This document shows positions 8,539 through 16,684 of a DNA stretch of 64,000 nt, one piece after another (within the stretch, counting starts at the first letter, position 1; each line of letters opens with the position of its first letter). A program made the position numbers and the translations under genes. The notes under the pieces were generated by a model that did not search any database, was not told the origin of the DNA, and saw nothing but the letters and a program-made list of their open reading frames with translations. Source of the stretch: Lachnospiraceae bacterium (GTDB lineage Bacteria > Bacillota > Clostridia > Lachnospirales > Lachnospiraceae); contig JAFUIR010000018.1 of NCBI GenBank assembly GCA_017468395.1, positions 1 to 64,000 of the forward strand, written 5' to 3'.

Positions 8539-9227
8539 AAGAATTTTTGACCGGCTCTCTTTTTTTCGGTGTGGTGCTGACGCTGGTTGCTTACGAAATT
8601 GGTCTGCTTTTAAAAAAGAAATTTAAGTTAGCTATTTTAAATCCGTTGCTGCTGGCGGCGGTTATAATTATCGGTGTGCTTCTCGTGCTGGATATTGATT
8701 ACGAAACCTACAGTGAGGGCGCTCAGTACATCAGTTATTTTCTGACACCGGCCACGGTTAGTCTGGCTATTCCGTTGTACCGTCAGTTGGATTTGTTAAA
8801 GAAGTATCCGGTGGCCATTCTCGGCTCCGTCGCAGTAGGGGTACTTACGGCTATGGTCAGCATATTTTTGATGAGTCTGTTGTTTGGTTTGAACCATCAG
8901 CAGTATATGACACTTTTGCCGAAGTCCATTACTACGGCTATCGGCATTGGAGTGTCGGAAAAGATGGGTGGCATCGTGACCCTCACAGTGGTTGCCATCA
9001 GTGTGACGGGCATTACAGGAAACATAATGGCTGAGACGGTACTAAAGTGGTTCAAAATAACGAACCCCATCGCCAAAGGACTGGCTATCGGAACATCCGC
9101 CCATGCGCTGGGAACGACTAAGGCCATGGAGATTGGTGAAATAGAAGGTGCCATGAGCAGTCTGTCCATTGTGGTGGCAGGAGTGCTTACGGTTTTGGCG
9201 GTGTCGGTGTTTGCGAACTTTCTATGA
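8535..9227 (+). CDS. lrgB: LrgB/CidB family membrane protein
   Basis: Partner of LrgA, 230 residues with about six membrane segments. Family motifs LLPKSITTAIGIGVSEKMGG, ITGNIMAE and IGTSAHALGTTKAMEIGE are conserved. GGAGG lies 8 bp before ATG 8535, inside lrgA. In plants and some bacteria an LrgA-LrgB unit exports glycolate or takes up pyruvate; which role applies here is not shown by the sequence. Confidence 0.95.
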   Translation: MKEFLTGSLFFGVVLTLVAYEIGLLLKKKFKLAILNPLLLAAVIIIGVLLVLDIDYETYSEGAQYISYFLTPATVSLAIPLYRQLDLLKKYPVAILGSVAVGVLTAMVSIFLMSLLFGLNHQQYMTLLPKSITTAIGIGVSEKMGGIVTLTVVAISVTGITGNIMAETVLKWFKITNPIAKGLAIGTSAHALGTTKAMEIGEIEGAMSSLSIVVAGVLTVLAVSVFANFL

Positions 9228-9262
9228 TTTTTGCATTTAAAAACAAGATTTTCATATAAAAA

Positions 9263-9292
9263 AGAATATTTCATAAAATTCTGCGCATACTA
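9263..9292 (+). promoter_or_regulatory. Sigma-G/F-type (forespore) promoter
   Basis: AGAATA (9263-9268) and CATACTA (9286-9292) are separated by 17 bp, an almost exact match to the sigma-G consensus TGAATA-N17/18-CATACTA. No sigma-A-like promoter is visible in this gap. It lies 51 bp ahead of a small gene with a strong ribosome site and predicts forespore-specific transcription of the next two genes. Confidence 0.75.
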
Positions 9293-9343
9293 ACTTCGGA
9301 ACTGTAAATGCCGCATCGCGGCGGTTCAAAAAGGAGGAAAACC

Positions 9344-9529
9344 ATGGCTAACATTTCCGAATTAGAATTGCAAAATTTGCGCCACCTGATTGGCGGTTAC
9401 GAGACAACCCACTGTAAAATGAAAGACTATGCACAGGCTGCGACGGATGAAAAGGTAAAGCAGTTTTTTGAAAAAGGTGCAAAGTCCGCAATGGAAAATA
9501 AGCAGCAGCTTATGAAATTTTTGCAGTAA
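9344..9529 (+). CDS. Small coat-like / ferritin-like helical protein
   Basis: A 61-residue, all-helical, charged protein with the segment LIGGYETTHCKMKDYAQAATDEKVKQ. The strong AAGGAGG 6 bp upstream selects ATG 9344 rather than the upstream in-frame start at 9308. It resembles the first half of short CotF-like spore coat proteins of Clostridia, and the next gene resembles a partner. The sigma-G-type promoter upstream supports a spore role. No enzymatic motif is visible. Confidence 0.72.
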   Translation: MANISELELQNLRHLIGGYETTHCKMKDYAQAATDEKVKQFFEKGAKSAMENKQQLMKFLQ

Positions 9530-9541
9530 GGAGGTAGCGTG

Positions 9542-9802
9542 ATGCAGATGAATGAAAAAACAATGGTAGCAGATACACTGGCCGGAATTAACGGAGAACT
9601 TCTGAGATTTGCGGAGATGATTCCCCAGACAGAAAACAAAGAATTGAAAACAACGTTGAAACAGTTCCGTACTGCATGTGAGCAGTCTCAGGAAGAACTG
9701 TACCAGATAGCAAGAGAAAAATCTTATTATGTGCCTGCTGCGAAAGCAACAGCGGAAGAAGTGCAACATGTGAAGAACTTGTTTACTTCTGCAAGTCTGT
9801 AA
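9542..9802 (+). CDS. CotF-like spore coat family protein
   Basis: An 86-residue helical protein (NEKTMVADTLAGINGELLRF, then a helix ending KSYYVPAAKAT) of the spore coat CotF-like type; this family typically has the phrase 'xxD.L...K.....Y...' and a terminal YYxPA pattern as here. AAGGAGG (9528-9534) serves ATG 9542; GTG 9539 is possible. It lies 12 bp after the previous gene, and the pair is closed by a terminator, so they form a two-gene unit. Confidence 0.75.
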   Translation: MQMNEKTMVADTLAGINGELLRFAEMIPQTENKELKTTLKQFRTACEQSQEELYQIAREKSYYVPAAKATAEEVQHVKNLFTSASL

Positions 9803-9830
9803 AATAAGATTGATTCATGTATTAAACTAT

Positions 9831-9866
9831 GCGGGAATGGCATCAGGTCATTCCCGCTATTTTTTT
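9831..9866 (+). terminator. Rho-independent terminator after coat-like genes
   Basis: GCGGGAATG (9831-9839) pairs perfectly with CATTCCCGC (9849-9857) around a 9-nt loop, followed by seven T. It separates the sporulation pair from the fatty acid operon. Confidence 0.95.
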
Positions 9867-9878
9867 GGAATAAAGTCC

Positions 9879-9907
9879 TTGACAAATACTATAAACCTAA
9901 ATATACT
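9879..9907 (+). promoter_or_regulatory. Promoter of fatty acid synthesis operon
   Basis: Consensus -35 TTGACA (9879-9884), 17-bp spacer, -10 TATACT (9902-9907). The last base of the -10 is the first base of a FabT-type palindrome, so a repressor bound there would cover the RNA polymerase site. Confidence 0.9.
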
Positions 9908-9919
9908 TTGATTATCAAA
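9907..9919. promoter_or_regulatory. FabT-type operator (TTTGA-N3-TCAAA)
   Basis: Perfect palindrome TTTGATTATCAAA immediately after the -10 of the fab promoter. FabT, the MarR-family repressor of Firmicute fatty acid synthesis, recognises this type of site. A fabT gene is in this window at 43810-44295 and has the same type of box upstream of its own operon. Confidence 0.8.
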
Positions 9920-9953
9920 CTATTTTAAAACAAAACAAAAAGGAGTTAAAAAC

Positions 9954-10187
9954 ATGTTAGAAAGAGTAAAAGAAATCATTATGGAACAGTTGAACGTTGA
10001 GGATGTAGAAATTACAGAAGCTACATCTTTTAAGGATGACCTTGGTGCAGATTCCCTGGATCTGTTTGAACTGGTTATGGCTTTTGAAGAAGAATACGGC
10101 GTAGAAATTCCTTCTGAAGATCTTGAGCAGATTACAACAGTTGGCGCTGTAATCGAATACATGAAGAATAAAGGCGTAGAAGCTTAA
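9954..10187 (+). CDS. acpP: Acyl carrier protein
   Basis: Carries acyl chains as thioesters on a 4'-phosphopantetheine arm during fatty acid synthesis. The attachment motif [11 protein letters not shown] is present with the modified serine at residue 34. At 77 residues with acidic helices it is a standard ACP. AAAGGAG lies 8 bp before the ATG. First gene of the fab operon. Confidence 0.97.
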   Translation: MLERVKEIIMEQLNVEDVEITEATSFKDDLGADSLDLFELVMAFEEEYGVEIPSEDLEQITTVGAVIEYMKNKGVEA

Positions 10188-10234
10188 GTGTGTGAAGTTT
10201 TTGCGTGGGTAAAACCTAAAGCGAGGTAAAATAA

Positions 10235-11167
10235 ATGCGTGTGACTAAGTTACTTGGTATTGAATACCCCATTATCCAAGGGGGTATGGCTTGGGTTGCC
10301 GATTATCATTTGGCAGCAGCCGTTGCAAATGCAGGCGGTCTCGGTCTTATCGGTGCGGCAAGTGCACCGCCAGAGGTAGTGCGTGAGCAGATCCGGGAGG
10401 CAAAAAAATTGACAGATAAGCCTTTTGGTGTCAACGTAATGCTGATGAATCCCAATGCGGAGGAAGTGGCAAAAATCGTTGTGGAAGAAGGCATTAAAGT
10501 GGTAACAACAGGTGCAGGTAATCCTGCTAAATTTATGCCCATGTGGAAAGAAGCAGGGGTAAAAGTTATTCCTGTAGTTGCCAGCGTAGCTATGGCTAAA
10601 CTGATGGAAAGAGCAGGCGCTGATGCAGTGGTTGCGGAAGGTACAGAGTCCGGCGGACATATTGGTTCCGCTACAACTATGACTCTGGTGCCTCAGGTAG
10701 TGGATGCGGTAAATATTCCTGTCATTGCAGCAGGTGGTATCGCAGACGGAAGAGGTTTTGCGGCAGCGTTAATGCTGGGCGCAGAAGCAGTACAGATGGG
10801 AACCCGTTTCTGTGTAGCAACAGAAGCAATCACCCATGCAAATTACAAAGAAAGAATCATCAAAGCAAAAGACATTGATTCAGAAGTGACAGGACTGTCA
10901 CATGGACATCCCGTTCGCCAGCTTAGAAACAACATGACCAAGGAATATTTGCGTCTTGAAAAAGAGGGCGTACCTATGGAAGAACTCGAATATCTGACAT
11001 TGGGTTCCCTGCGTAAAGCGGTTATGGATGGTGATGTAACAAACGGCACAGTTATGGCAGGACAAATTGCAGGTATGGTTAAAAAAGTCCAGTCCTGTGA
11101 TGAAATTGTTCAGGAGATCATTACTGAGGCAAGAGAATTATTAAAAGGCAGCAGATTTTCATTTTAG
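10235..11167 (+). CDS. fabK: Enoyl-[acyl-carrier-protein] reductase FabK
   Basis: FMN-dependent, NAD(P)H-using enoyl-ACP reductase that completes each elongation cycle. TIM-barrel features of the FabK/nitronate monooxygenase family are clear: PIIQGGMAWVADYHLAAAV, GGLGLIG, the EGTESGGHIG histidine loop, IAAGGIADGRG and GAEAVQMGTRFCVATEA, plus the FabK-specific GHPVRQLRN segment. The 310 residues are the usual size. It lies 47 bp after acpP. Confidence 0.95.
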   Translation: MRVTKLLGIEYPIIQGGMAWVADYHLAAAVANAGGLGLIGAASAPPEVVREQIREAKKLTDKPFGVNVMLMNPNAEEVAKIVVEEGIKVVTTGAGNPAKFMPMWKEAGVKVIPVVASVAMAKLMERAGADAVVAEGTESGGHIGSATTMTLVPQVVDAVNIPVIAAGGIADGRGFAAALMLGAEAVQMGTRFCVATEAITHANYKERIIKAKDIDSEVTGLSHGHPVRQLRNNMTKEYLRLEKEGVPMEELEYLTLGSLRKAVMDGDVTNGTVMAGQIAGMVKKVQSCDEIVQEIITEARELLKGSRFSF

Positions 11168-11181
11168 GAGATTAGATAGTT

Positions 11182-12099
11182 ATGAGTAAGATTGCATTCG
11201 TTTTTCCCGGACAGGGAGCACAGTATGTCGGAATGGGAAAAGATTTTTATGATCAGATTCCTGTTTCAAAAGAGATGTTCAAACTGGCGGGAGAAATGTC
11301 CGGTCTGGATATGGAAGCGCTCTGTTTTGAAGAGAATGAGCGTATACATATTACAGAGTATACACAGATTGCCATGATGGCGGCAGAAATTGCTATGCTT
11401 AAAGCTGTAGAAGAAAAAGGTGTTAAACCTGATGTGACTGCAGGATTAAGTCTTGGTGAATATGGTGCCCTTGCGGCAGCAGGTGTCATGAGCCCGGCAG
11501 ATGTCTTTAAAGTGGTAAGACAGAGAGGACTTTATATGCAGGAGGCAGTGCCTGTGGGCGGTGCTATGACAGCGGTGCTGGGCATGGATGCAGACAAACT
11601 CGAGGAAATTTGCGGTAAAGTGCAGGGACAGGTATCTATTGCAAACTATAACTGTCCGGGACAGATTGTTATTACAGGTGAAGAGGAAGCGGTGGCTACT
11701 GCGGCGGCAATGGCCGGTGAAGCGGGAGCAAAGAGATGTATTCCCCTGAAAGTAAGCGGCCCCTTCCATTCACCTCTTCTTGTGGGGGCGGGAGAGAAAT
11801 TGGAGCCCGTATTAAGTGATGTAAACGTACAGGATATTACAGTTCCTTATATTGCCAATGTGACGGCAGATTATGTAAGCGATAAGGAACAGGTAAGGGG
11901 ACTTTTGAAGCAGCAGGTTTCTTCTTCGGTGCGTTGGCAGCAGACTGTGGAAAGAATGCTGGCAGATGGTGTGGACACCTTTATTGAAATCGGACCCGGT
12001 AAAACCTTGACAGGTTTCCTTCGTAAAATCAGCAAAGATGCGGTAGCGATTAATATTGAAAAGGTAGAAGATTTGGCAAAACTGGATGGTCTTTGCTAA
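11182..12099 (+). CDS. fabD: Malonyl-CoA:ACP transacylase
   Basis: Transfers malonyl from CoA to ACP, supplying the elongation unit. The acyltransferase motif GLSLGEYGALAAAG contains the nucleophilic serine; FPGQGAQYVGMGKDF at the N-terminus and GPFHSPLL with the catalytic histidine are also present. The 305 residues are typical. Its stop is 22 bp before fabG. Confidence 0.97.
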   Translation: MSKIAFVFPGQGAQYVGMGKDFYDQIPVSKEMFKLAGEMSGLDMEALCFEENERIHITEYTQIAMMAAEIAMLKAVEEKGVKPDVTAGLSLGEYGALAAAGVMSPADVFKVVRQRGLYMQEAVPVGGAMTAVLGMDADKLEEICGKVQGQVSIANYNCPGQIVITGEEEAVATAAAMAGEAGAKRCIPLKVSGPFHSPLLVGAGEKLEPVLSDVNVQDITVPYIANVTADYVSDKEQVRGLLKQQVSSSVRWQQTVERMLADGVDTFIEIGPGKTLTGFLRKISKDAVAINIEKVEDLAKLDGLC

Positions 12100-12121
12100 A
12101 AGCGGCGATGGAGGAGAAATA

Positions 12122-12862
12122 ATGCTGACAGGGAAAGTTGCTTTGGTAACAGGCGCAAGCAGAGGAATCGGTAAAGAAGTTGCAAAAACTTTGGCAGGAT
12201 ACGGCGCGACTGTTATTGTGAATTATAATGGTTCTGCCCAAAAAGCGGCAGAAGTGGTAAAAGAAATTGAAGAAAAGGGCGGCAGTGCTGTAGCAATGCA
12301 GTGTTCCGTGGCAGATTATCAGGCCTGCGAACAGATGGTACAGGATGCCCTCGCTAAATTCGGCCATATTGATATTCTGGTAAACAATGCAGGTATCACA
12401 AAAGATAATCTGGTTATGAAAATGACTGAGGAAGATTTTGATGCGGTAATTAACACAAACCTGAAGGGTACTTTCAATACAATTAAGTGCCTGTACCGTA
12501 CTTTCCTGAAACAGAAAGCAGGAAGAATTATTAATCTGTCATCTGTATCCGGTATCCTCGGAAATGCGGGACAGGCAAACTATGCTGCAAGTAAGGCAGG
12601 TGTTATCGGTCTTACCAAGAGCATGGCGAGAGAACTGGCAAGCCGCAGCATTACCGTAAATGCAGTTGCACCCGGTTTCATTGATACAGAAATGACCCAG
12701 GTAATGAGCGACGCTGCAAAAGAGGGCGCTATGACACAGATTCCTTTGAAACGCATGGGCAAGCCTGAGGAAATTGCCGAAATGGTTGCTTTTCTTGCAA
12801 GTGAAAAGGCTTCCTACATCACCGGACAGATTATCGCTGTTGATGGCGGAATGAGCATGTAA
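12122..12862 (+). CDS. fabG: 3-oxoacyl-[acyl-carrier-protein] reductase
   Basis: NADPH-dependent SDR that reduces 3-ketoacyl-ACP. The glycine loop TGASRGIGKE, NNAG, the catalytic serine in NLSSVSG and the YAASK tyrosine-lysine pair are in order, and the C-terminus ITGQIIAVDGGMSM is typical. ATG 12122 with GGAGG upstream is chosen; an earlier in-frame ATG at 12086 lies inside fabD and adds a non-conserved tail. 246 residues. Confidence 0.97.
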   Translation: MLTGKVALVTGASRGIGKEVAKTLAGYGATVIVNYNGSAQKAAEVVKEIEEKGGSAVAMQCSVADYQACEQMVQDALAKFGHIDILVNNAGITKDNLVMKMTEEDFDAVINTNLKGTFNTIKCLYRTFLKQKAGRIINLSSVSGILGNAGQANYAASKAGVIGLTKSMARELASRSITVNAVAPGFIDTEMTQVMSDAAKEGAMTQIPLKRMGKPEEIAEMVAFLASEKASYITGQIIAVDGGMSM

Positions 12863-12928
12863 CATAGAAAACAAGGGAAATTTTAATGGATATAAATGCG
12901 CCGGATGGTGCGAAAGAGAGGAATATAA

Positions 12929-14164
12929 ATGAGCAGAAGAGTAGTAGTCACAGGTATGGGTGCAATCACTCCCATTGGGCTGGGCGTAGAAGAATTCTGG
13001 AACGGAGTAAAACAGGGGAAAATCGGATTTGGCGAGATTACCAAGTTTGATGCTTCCGAATACAAATGTAAAATTGCAGCAGAAGTAAAAGACTTCGATG
13101 CAAAGCAGTATATGGATTTCAAGGCAGCAAAGAGAATGGAACTCTTTTGTCAGTATGCGGTAGCTGCTGCAAGTGAGGCTATTACAGATGCAGGTCTTGA
13201 TATGGAAAAAGAAGATCCTTTCCGCGTAGGTGTTTCCGTAGGTTCCGGTATCGGTTCACTGCAGACACTGGAAAGAGAACACAGCAAATTATTAGAAAAA
13301 GGTCCTAATAAAGTAAATCCTTTGATGGTGCCTCTGATGATTTGTAATATGGCAGCAGGTAACGTTTCCATTCAGTTTGGTTTGAAAGGAAAGAGTATCA
13401 ACGTAGTAACCGCCTGTGCTACAGGTACAAACTCCATCGGTGAAGCTTTCCGCAGCATCCAGCACGGAGAGGCAGAAGTAATGGTTGCAGGCGGCACAGA
13501 AAGCAGTGTTACTCCTATTGGTATTTCCGGATTTACAGCACTGACAGCACTGACATCTTCCGATGACCCTGCAAGATGTTCCATTCCTTTTGACAAGGAA
13601 AGAAGCGGTTTTGTAATGGGTGAAGGTGCGGCAGTTGTAGTTCTGGAAGAACTGGAGCATGCATTGGCCCGTGGCGCTAAAATTTATGCGGAAGTAGTGG
13701 GATATGGCTGTACTTCCGATGCTTACCATATCACTTCCCCGGCAGAGGACGGAAGCGGTGCGGCAAAGGCCATGGAATATGCAGTTGCCGATGCAGGTGT
13801 TGCAAAAGAAGAAATTACATATATCAATGCTCATGGAACAAGTACGCATCACAATGACCTGTTTGAAACAAGAGCAATCAAACTTGCTTTTGGTGAGCAT
13901 GCAAAGAATATTAAAATCAATTCTACCAAATCCATGGTTGGTCACCTTTTGGGTGCGGCAGGTGCTATCGAATTTATCACTTGCGTGAAGGAATTGGAAG
14001 AAGGATATATTCATCAGACAGTTGGCTATAAAGTGCCCGATGAAGAATGCGATTTGGATTATTGCGTAGAGCCTGTAAAAGGTGATTTCACTTATGCGCT
14101 TTCCAACTCTTTGGGATTTGGCGGACACAACGCAAGTATTCTGGTGAAAAAGTTTAAAAAATAG
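12929..14164 (+). CDS. fabF: 3-oxoacyl-[acyl-carrier-protein] synthase II
   Basis: Condensing enzyme KAS II that elongates acyl-ACP with malonyl-ACP. The Cys-His-His set is visible: nucleophile in VVTACATGTNS, INAHGTSTHHND and KSMVGHLLGAAG. The N-terminus RRVVVTGMGAITPIG and GFGGHNAS near the C-terminus are typical. 411 residues. The 66-bp gap from fabG has only a small GC-rich hairpin near 12899-12913. Confidence 0.97.
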   Translation: MSRRVVVTGMGAITPIGLGVEEFWNGVKQGKIGFGEITKFDASEYKCKIAAEVKDFDAKQYMDFKAAKRMELFCQYAVAAASEAITDAGLDMEKEDPFRVGVSVGSGIGSLQTLEREHSKLLEKGPNKVNPLMVPLMICNMAAGNVSIQFGLKGKSINVVTACATGTNSIGEAFRSIQHGEAEVMVAGGTESSVTPIGISGFTALTALTSSDDPARCSIPFDKERSGFVMGEGAAVVVLEELEHALARGAKIYAEVVGYGCTSDAYHITSPAEDGSGAAKAMEYAVADAGVAKEEITYINAHGTSTHHNDLFETRAIKLAFGEHAKNIKINSTKSMVGHLLGAAGAIEFITCVKELEEGYIHQTVGYKVPDEECDLDYCVEPVKGDFTYALSNSLGFGGHNASILVKKFKK

Positions 14165-14176
14165 GAGATGACAACT

Positions 14177-14608
14177 ATGTCAGTTTTATCTGCAAAAGAA
14201 ATTATGGAAATTATTCCCCACAGACAGCCCTTTATGTTGCTTGATACTGTGGAAGAATTAGAACCGGGCGTGAGAGCCGTAGCAAAAAAGTGCGTTACTT
14301 ATAACGAGCCTTTCTTTGCCGGACACTTTCCTCAGGAACCGGTAATGCCCGGAGTGCTTATTGTGGAGGCCTTAGCGCAGACCGGTGCTGTGGCAATTCT
14401 GACATTGCCTGAAAACAAAGGAAAAATTGCATATTTCGGTGCTATTAACTCTGCGAAATTTAAAGGCAAAGTTGTGCCCGGAGATGTGCTTCGTCTGGAA
14501 ACAGAGATTATTAAATGTAAAGGACCTATCGGTGTCGGTTCAGCAAAAGCCTATGTGGATGACAAGTTGGTTGTGCAGGCTGAGTTGACCTTTGCTATAG
14601 GAAAATAA
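14177..14608 (+). CDS. fabZ: 3-hydroxyacyl-[acyl-carrier-protein] dehydratase FabZ
   Basis: Hot-dog-fold dehydratase making trans-2-enoyl-ACP. The active-site histidine motif IIPHRQPFMLLD and the glutamate region GHFPQEPVMPGVLIVEALAQTGA are intact. AGGAG (14163-14167) is 9 bp before ATG 14177; the in-frame ATG at 14168 would be too close to it. 143 residues. Confidence 0.96.
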   Translation: MSVLSAKEIMEIIPHRQPFMLLDTVEELEPGVRAVAKKCVTYNEPFFAGHFPQEPVMPGVLIVEALAQTGAVAILTLPENKGKIAYFGAINSAKFKGKVVPGDVLRLETEIIKCKGPIGVGSAKAYVDDKLVVQAELTFAIGK

Positions 14609-14611
14609 GAT

Positions 14612-15664
14612 ATGAAATTAGAAAGTTTGCGGATTGGTGATTTGTTGGCAAAAGTGCCGGTTATACAAGGCGGAATGGGCGTAGGCGTCAGTTTGTCCGG
14701 CTTGGCAGGCAGCGTAGCCGCATGCGGAGGTGTGGGAATTATTTCCACGGCGCAGATTGGCTTTAGGGAGCCTGAATTTGATAAAGATCCTATCGGTACC
14801 AACTTGCGTGTTATTAAAGAAGAAATACAAAAGGCAAGAGAAATCGCCAAAGGTGGCATTATAGGCGTCAACATTATGGTTGCTACACGTTCCTATGAAG
14901 AATATGTAAAAGCAGCCGTGAAAGCAGGCGTAGATTTAATTATATCAGGGGCAGGATTACCCATGACTTTACCAGGTCTGGCAGCGGGAACAAATGTAAA
15001 ACTGGCTCCCATTGTTTCCAGTTTAAAGTCAGCTCAGGTTATTTGTAAGTATTGGCTGAAAAAATACCTTAGATTACCGGATATGGTGGTGATTGAAGGT
15101 CCTAAGGCCGGAGGGCATTTAGGATTTGACAAAGAGCAGCTGGAAGATATTGAAGGTATGCATTATGATGATGAAATCCGTAGCATTATCGGTTATGTGA
15201 ATGAAATTGCAGTGGCAAATAACAAGGAGATTCCGGTGGCTGTTGCAGGTGGAATTTACACCAGAGAAGATGCGGAAGCGGCTTTTTCGTTAGGAGCCAA
15301 AGCAGTTCAGATGGCAACCAGATTTGTGACCACTTATGAGTGTGACGCACCCATGTCATACAAGCAAACTTATTTGGATGCAAAAGAAGAGGATATTATG
15401 ATTGTAAAAAGCCCGGTAGGAATGCCGGGGCGTGCAATTCGTAACTCCTTTATAGAGAGAGCAAGTAAGGGACCTATTCCCCACGGGAAATGCAAATTGT
15501 GTGTCAGCACATGCAAACCGGGAGAGACACCTTATTGTATTACAGAAGCGTTGGTAAATGCAGTGACAGACAAAACAGAGGATGCACTTTTGTTTTGCGG
15601 TACAAATGCGGCCAGAGCTACCAAATTAGAGTATGTAAAGGACATCATGGAGGAATTTCGATGA
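14612..15664 (+). CDS. FabK-like / nitronate monooxygenase family flavoprotein with Cys-rich tail
   Basis: A second FMN-binding TIM barrel of the FabK/NMO family (PVIQGGMGVGVSLSGLAG, IISGAGLPMTLPG, EGPKAGGHLGFD, VAGGIYTREDAEAAFSLGA, AVQMATRFVTTYE). It is longer than FabK (350 residues) and adds a tail with C294, C297, C301 and C309 spaced like a metal or Fe-S site. Its place between fabZ and fabH, 3 bp after fabZ and overlapping fabH by ATGA, argues for a role in fatty acid synthesis, for example a second enoyl reductase or an isomerase. True nitronate oxidation is possible but less likely from context. Confidence 0.82.
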   Translation: MKLESLRIGDLLAKVPVIQGGMGVGVSLSGLAGSVAACGGVGIISTAQIGFREPEFDKDPIGTNLRVIKEEIQKAREIAKGGIIGVNIMVATRSYEEYVKAAVKAGVDLIISGAGLPMTLPGLAAGTNVKLAPIVSSLKSAQVICKYWLKKYLRLPDMVVIEGPKAGGHLGFDKEQLEDIEGMHYDDEIRSIIGYVNEIAVANNKEIPVAVAGGIYTREDAEAAFSLGAKAVQMATRFVTTYECDAPMSYKQTYLDAKEEDIMIVKSPVGMPGRAIRNSFIERASKGPIPHGKCKLCVSTCKPGETPYCITEALVNAVTDKTEDALLFCGTNAARATKLEYVKDIMEEFR

Positions 15665-16623
15665 CCGTCAGAATTTTAGGAACAGGAAGTTGCCTGCCGG
15701 AAACCGTTGTTACCAACGATTTTTTATCCGGGATTATGGATACTTCCGATGAATGGATTGCCAGCAGAACAGGCATTCGAGAGAGACATCTGGTAAAAGA
15801 GGAAACCACTGCCCAAATGGCGGCAGAGGCAGCAAAACGAGCATTGGAAGATGCAGGCGCAGAAGCATCAGATATAGATTTAATTATTGTCGGAACCATT
15901 ACAAGTGATCATGTAACGCCCTCTGCGGCTTGCGAGGTACAGGACATTATCGGGGCAGAAAATGCTATCGCTTTTGATATCAGTGGTGCATGTTCAGGCT
16001 TTATGTTTTCTTTGCACACCGCATATGCTTATATGCAGGCAGGCATGAGCAAAAAGGCGCTGGTTCTGGGTGCGGAGAGTCTTTCCCGTATCATGGACTG
16101 GAACGACAGAAGCACTTGTGTGTTGTTTGGTGACGGTGCCGGCGCAGTGGTTTTGGGCGCAGATGCAACGGGACTATTGGCTTTTGACCAGGGAACAGAC
16201 GGTGCAAGAGGAAAAGTTCTTACTTGTCCCGGCAGATTAAACAACAATCCTTTGGTACAGCAGGGGCTCCAGCAGGGATATGTGCAGATGGACGGACAGG
16301 AAGTTTACAAATTTGCAGTGAGTACAGTTCCGGCTTCTATCCAGAAAGTACTGAAAAAGGCAAATGTCCGGACAGAAGATATTAAGTATTTCTTGTTGCA
16401 TCAGGCCAATATCAGAATTATCCAGTCAGTTGCAAAACGGTTGAAAGTATCAGAAGATAAGTTCCCGCTTGCCTTGGATCATTGCGGAAATATGTCTGCA
16501 GCAAGTGTGCCGGTGCTTTTGGATGAGGTAAATAAAAAAGGAATGCTGAAGCGCGGAGATAAAGTGATTTTGGCAGGTTTCGGTGCAGGATTAAGTTGGG
16601 GCACGGCTTTGCTTGAGTGGTAA
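15661..16623 (+). CDS. fabH: 3-oxoacyl-[acyl-carrier-protein] synthase III
   Basis: KAS III, which condenses a short acyl-CoA with malonyl-ACP to start chains. The Cys-His-Asn triad is seen in DISGACSGFMFSL, LLHQANIRII and CGNMSAASVP. ATG 15661 overlaps the stop of the upstream gene (ATGA) and yields 320 residues, the normal length; longer in-frame starts from 15490 lie inside the upstream gene. It is unusual that fabH ends the operon; in many Firmicutes it leads it. acc genes for acetyl-CoA carboxylase are not in this operon. Confidence 0.96.
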   Translation: MTVRILGTGSCLPETVVTNDFLSGIMDTSDEWIASRTGIRERHLVKEETTAQMAAEAAKRALEDAGAEASDIDLIIVGTITSDHVTPSAACEVQDIIGAENAIAFDISGACSGFMFSLHTAYAYMQAGMSKKALVLGAESLSRIMDWNDRSTCVLFGDGAGAVVLGADATGLLAFDQGTDGARGKVLTCPGRLNNNPLVQQGLQQGYVQMDGQEVYKFAVSTVPASIQKVLKKANVRTEDIKYFLLHQANIRIIQSVAKRLKVSEDKFPLALDHCGNMSAASVPVLLDEVNKKGMLKRGDKVILAGFGAGLSWGTALLEW

Positions 16624-16641
16624 ATTAATTTGTGGTATAAT
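16613..16641 (+). promoter_or_regulatory. Promoter of diguanylate cyclase gene
   Basis: TTGAGT (16613-16618), 17-bp spacer, then TATAAT (16636-16641) preceded by TGG, an extended -10. It starts inside the end of fabH and lies 44 bp before the next ATG. Confidence 0.75.
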
Positions 16642-16684
16642 GACCTTGGTTACATGTTTATAATGTAGTTGGGGTGATTACATA

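Noticed and set aside
12885..12960. Short open frame starting ATG 12885 between fabG and fabF
   Set aside because: It runs out of frame into fabF and has no ribosome site; the gap is only 66 bp.
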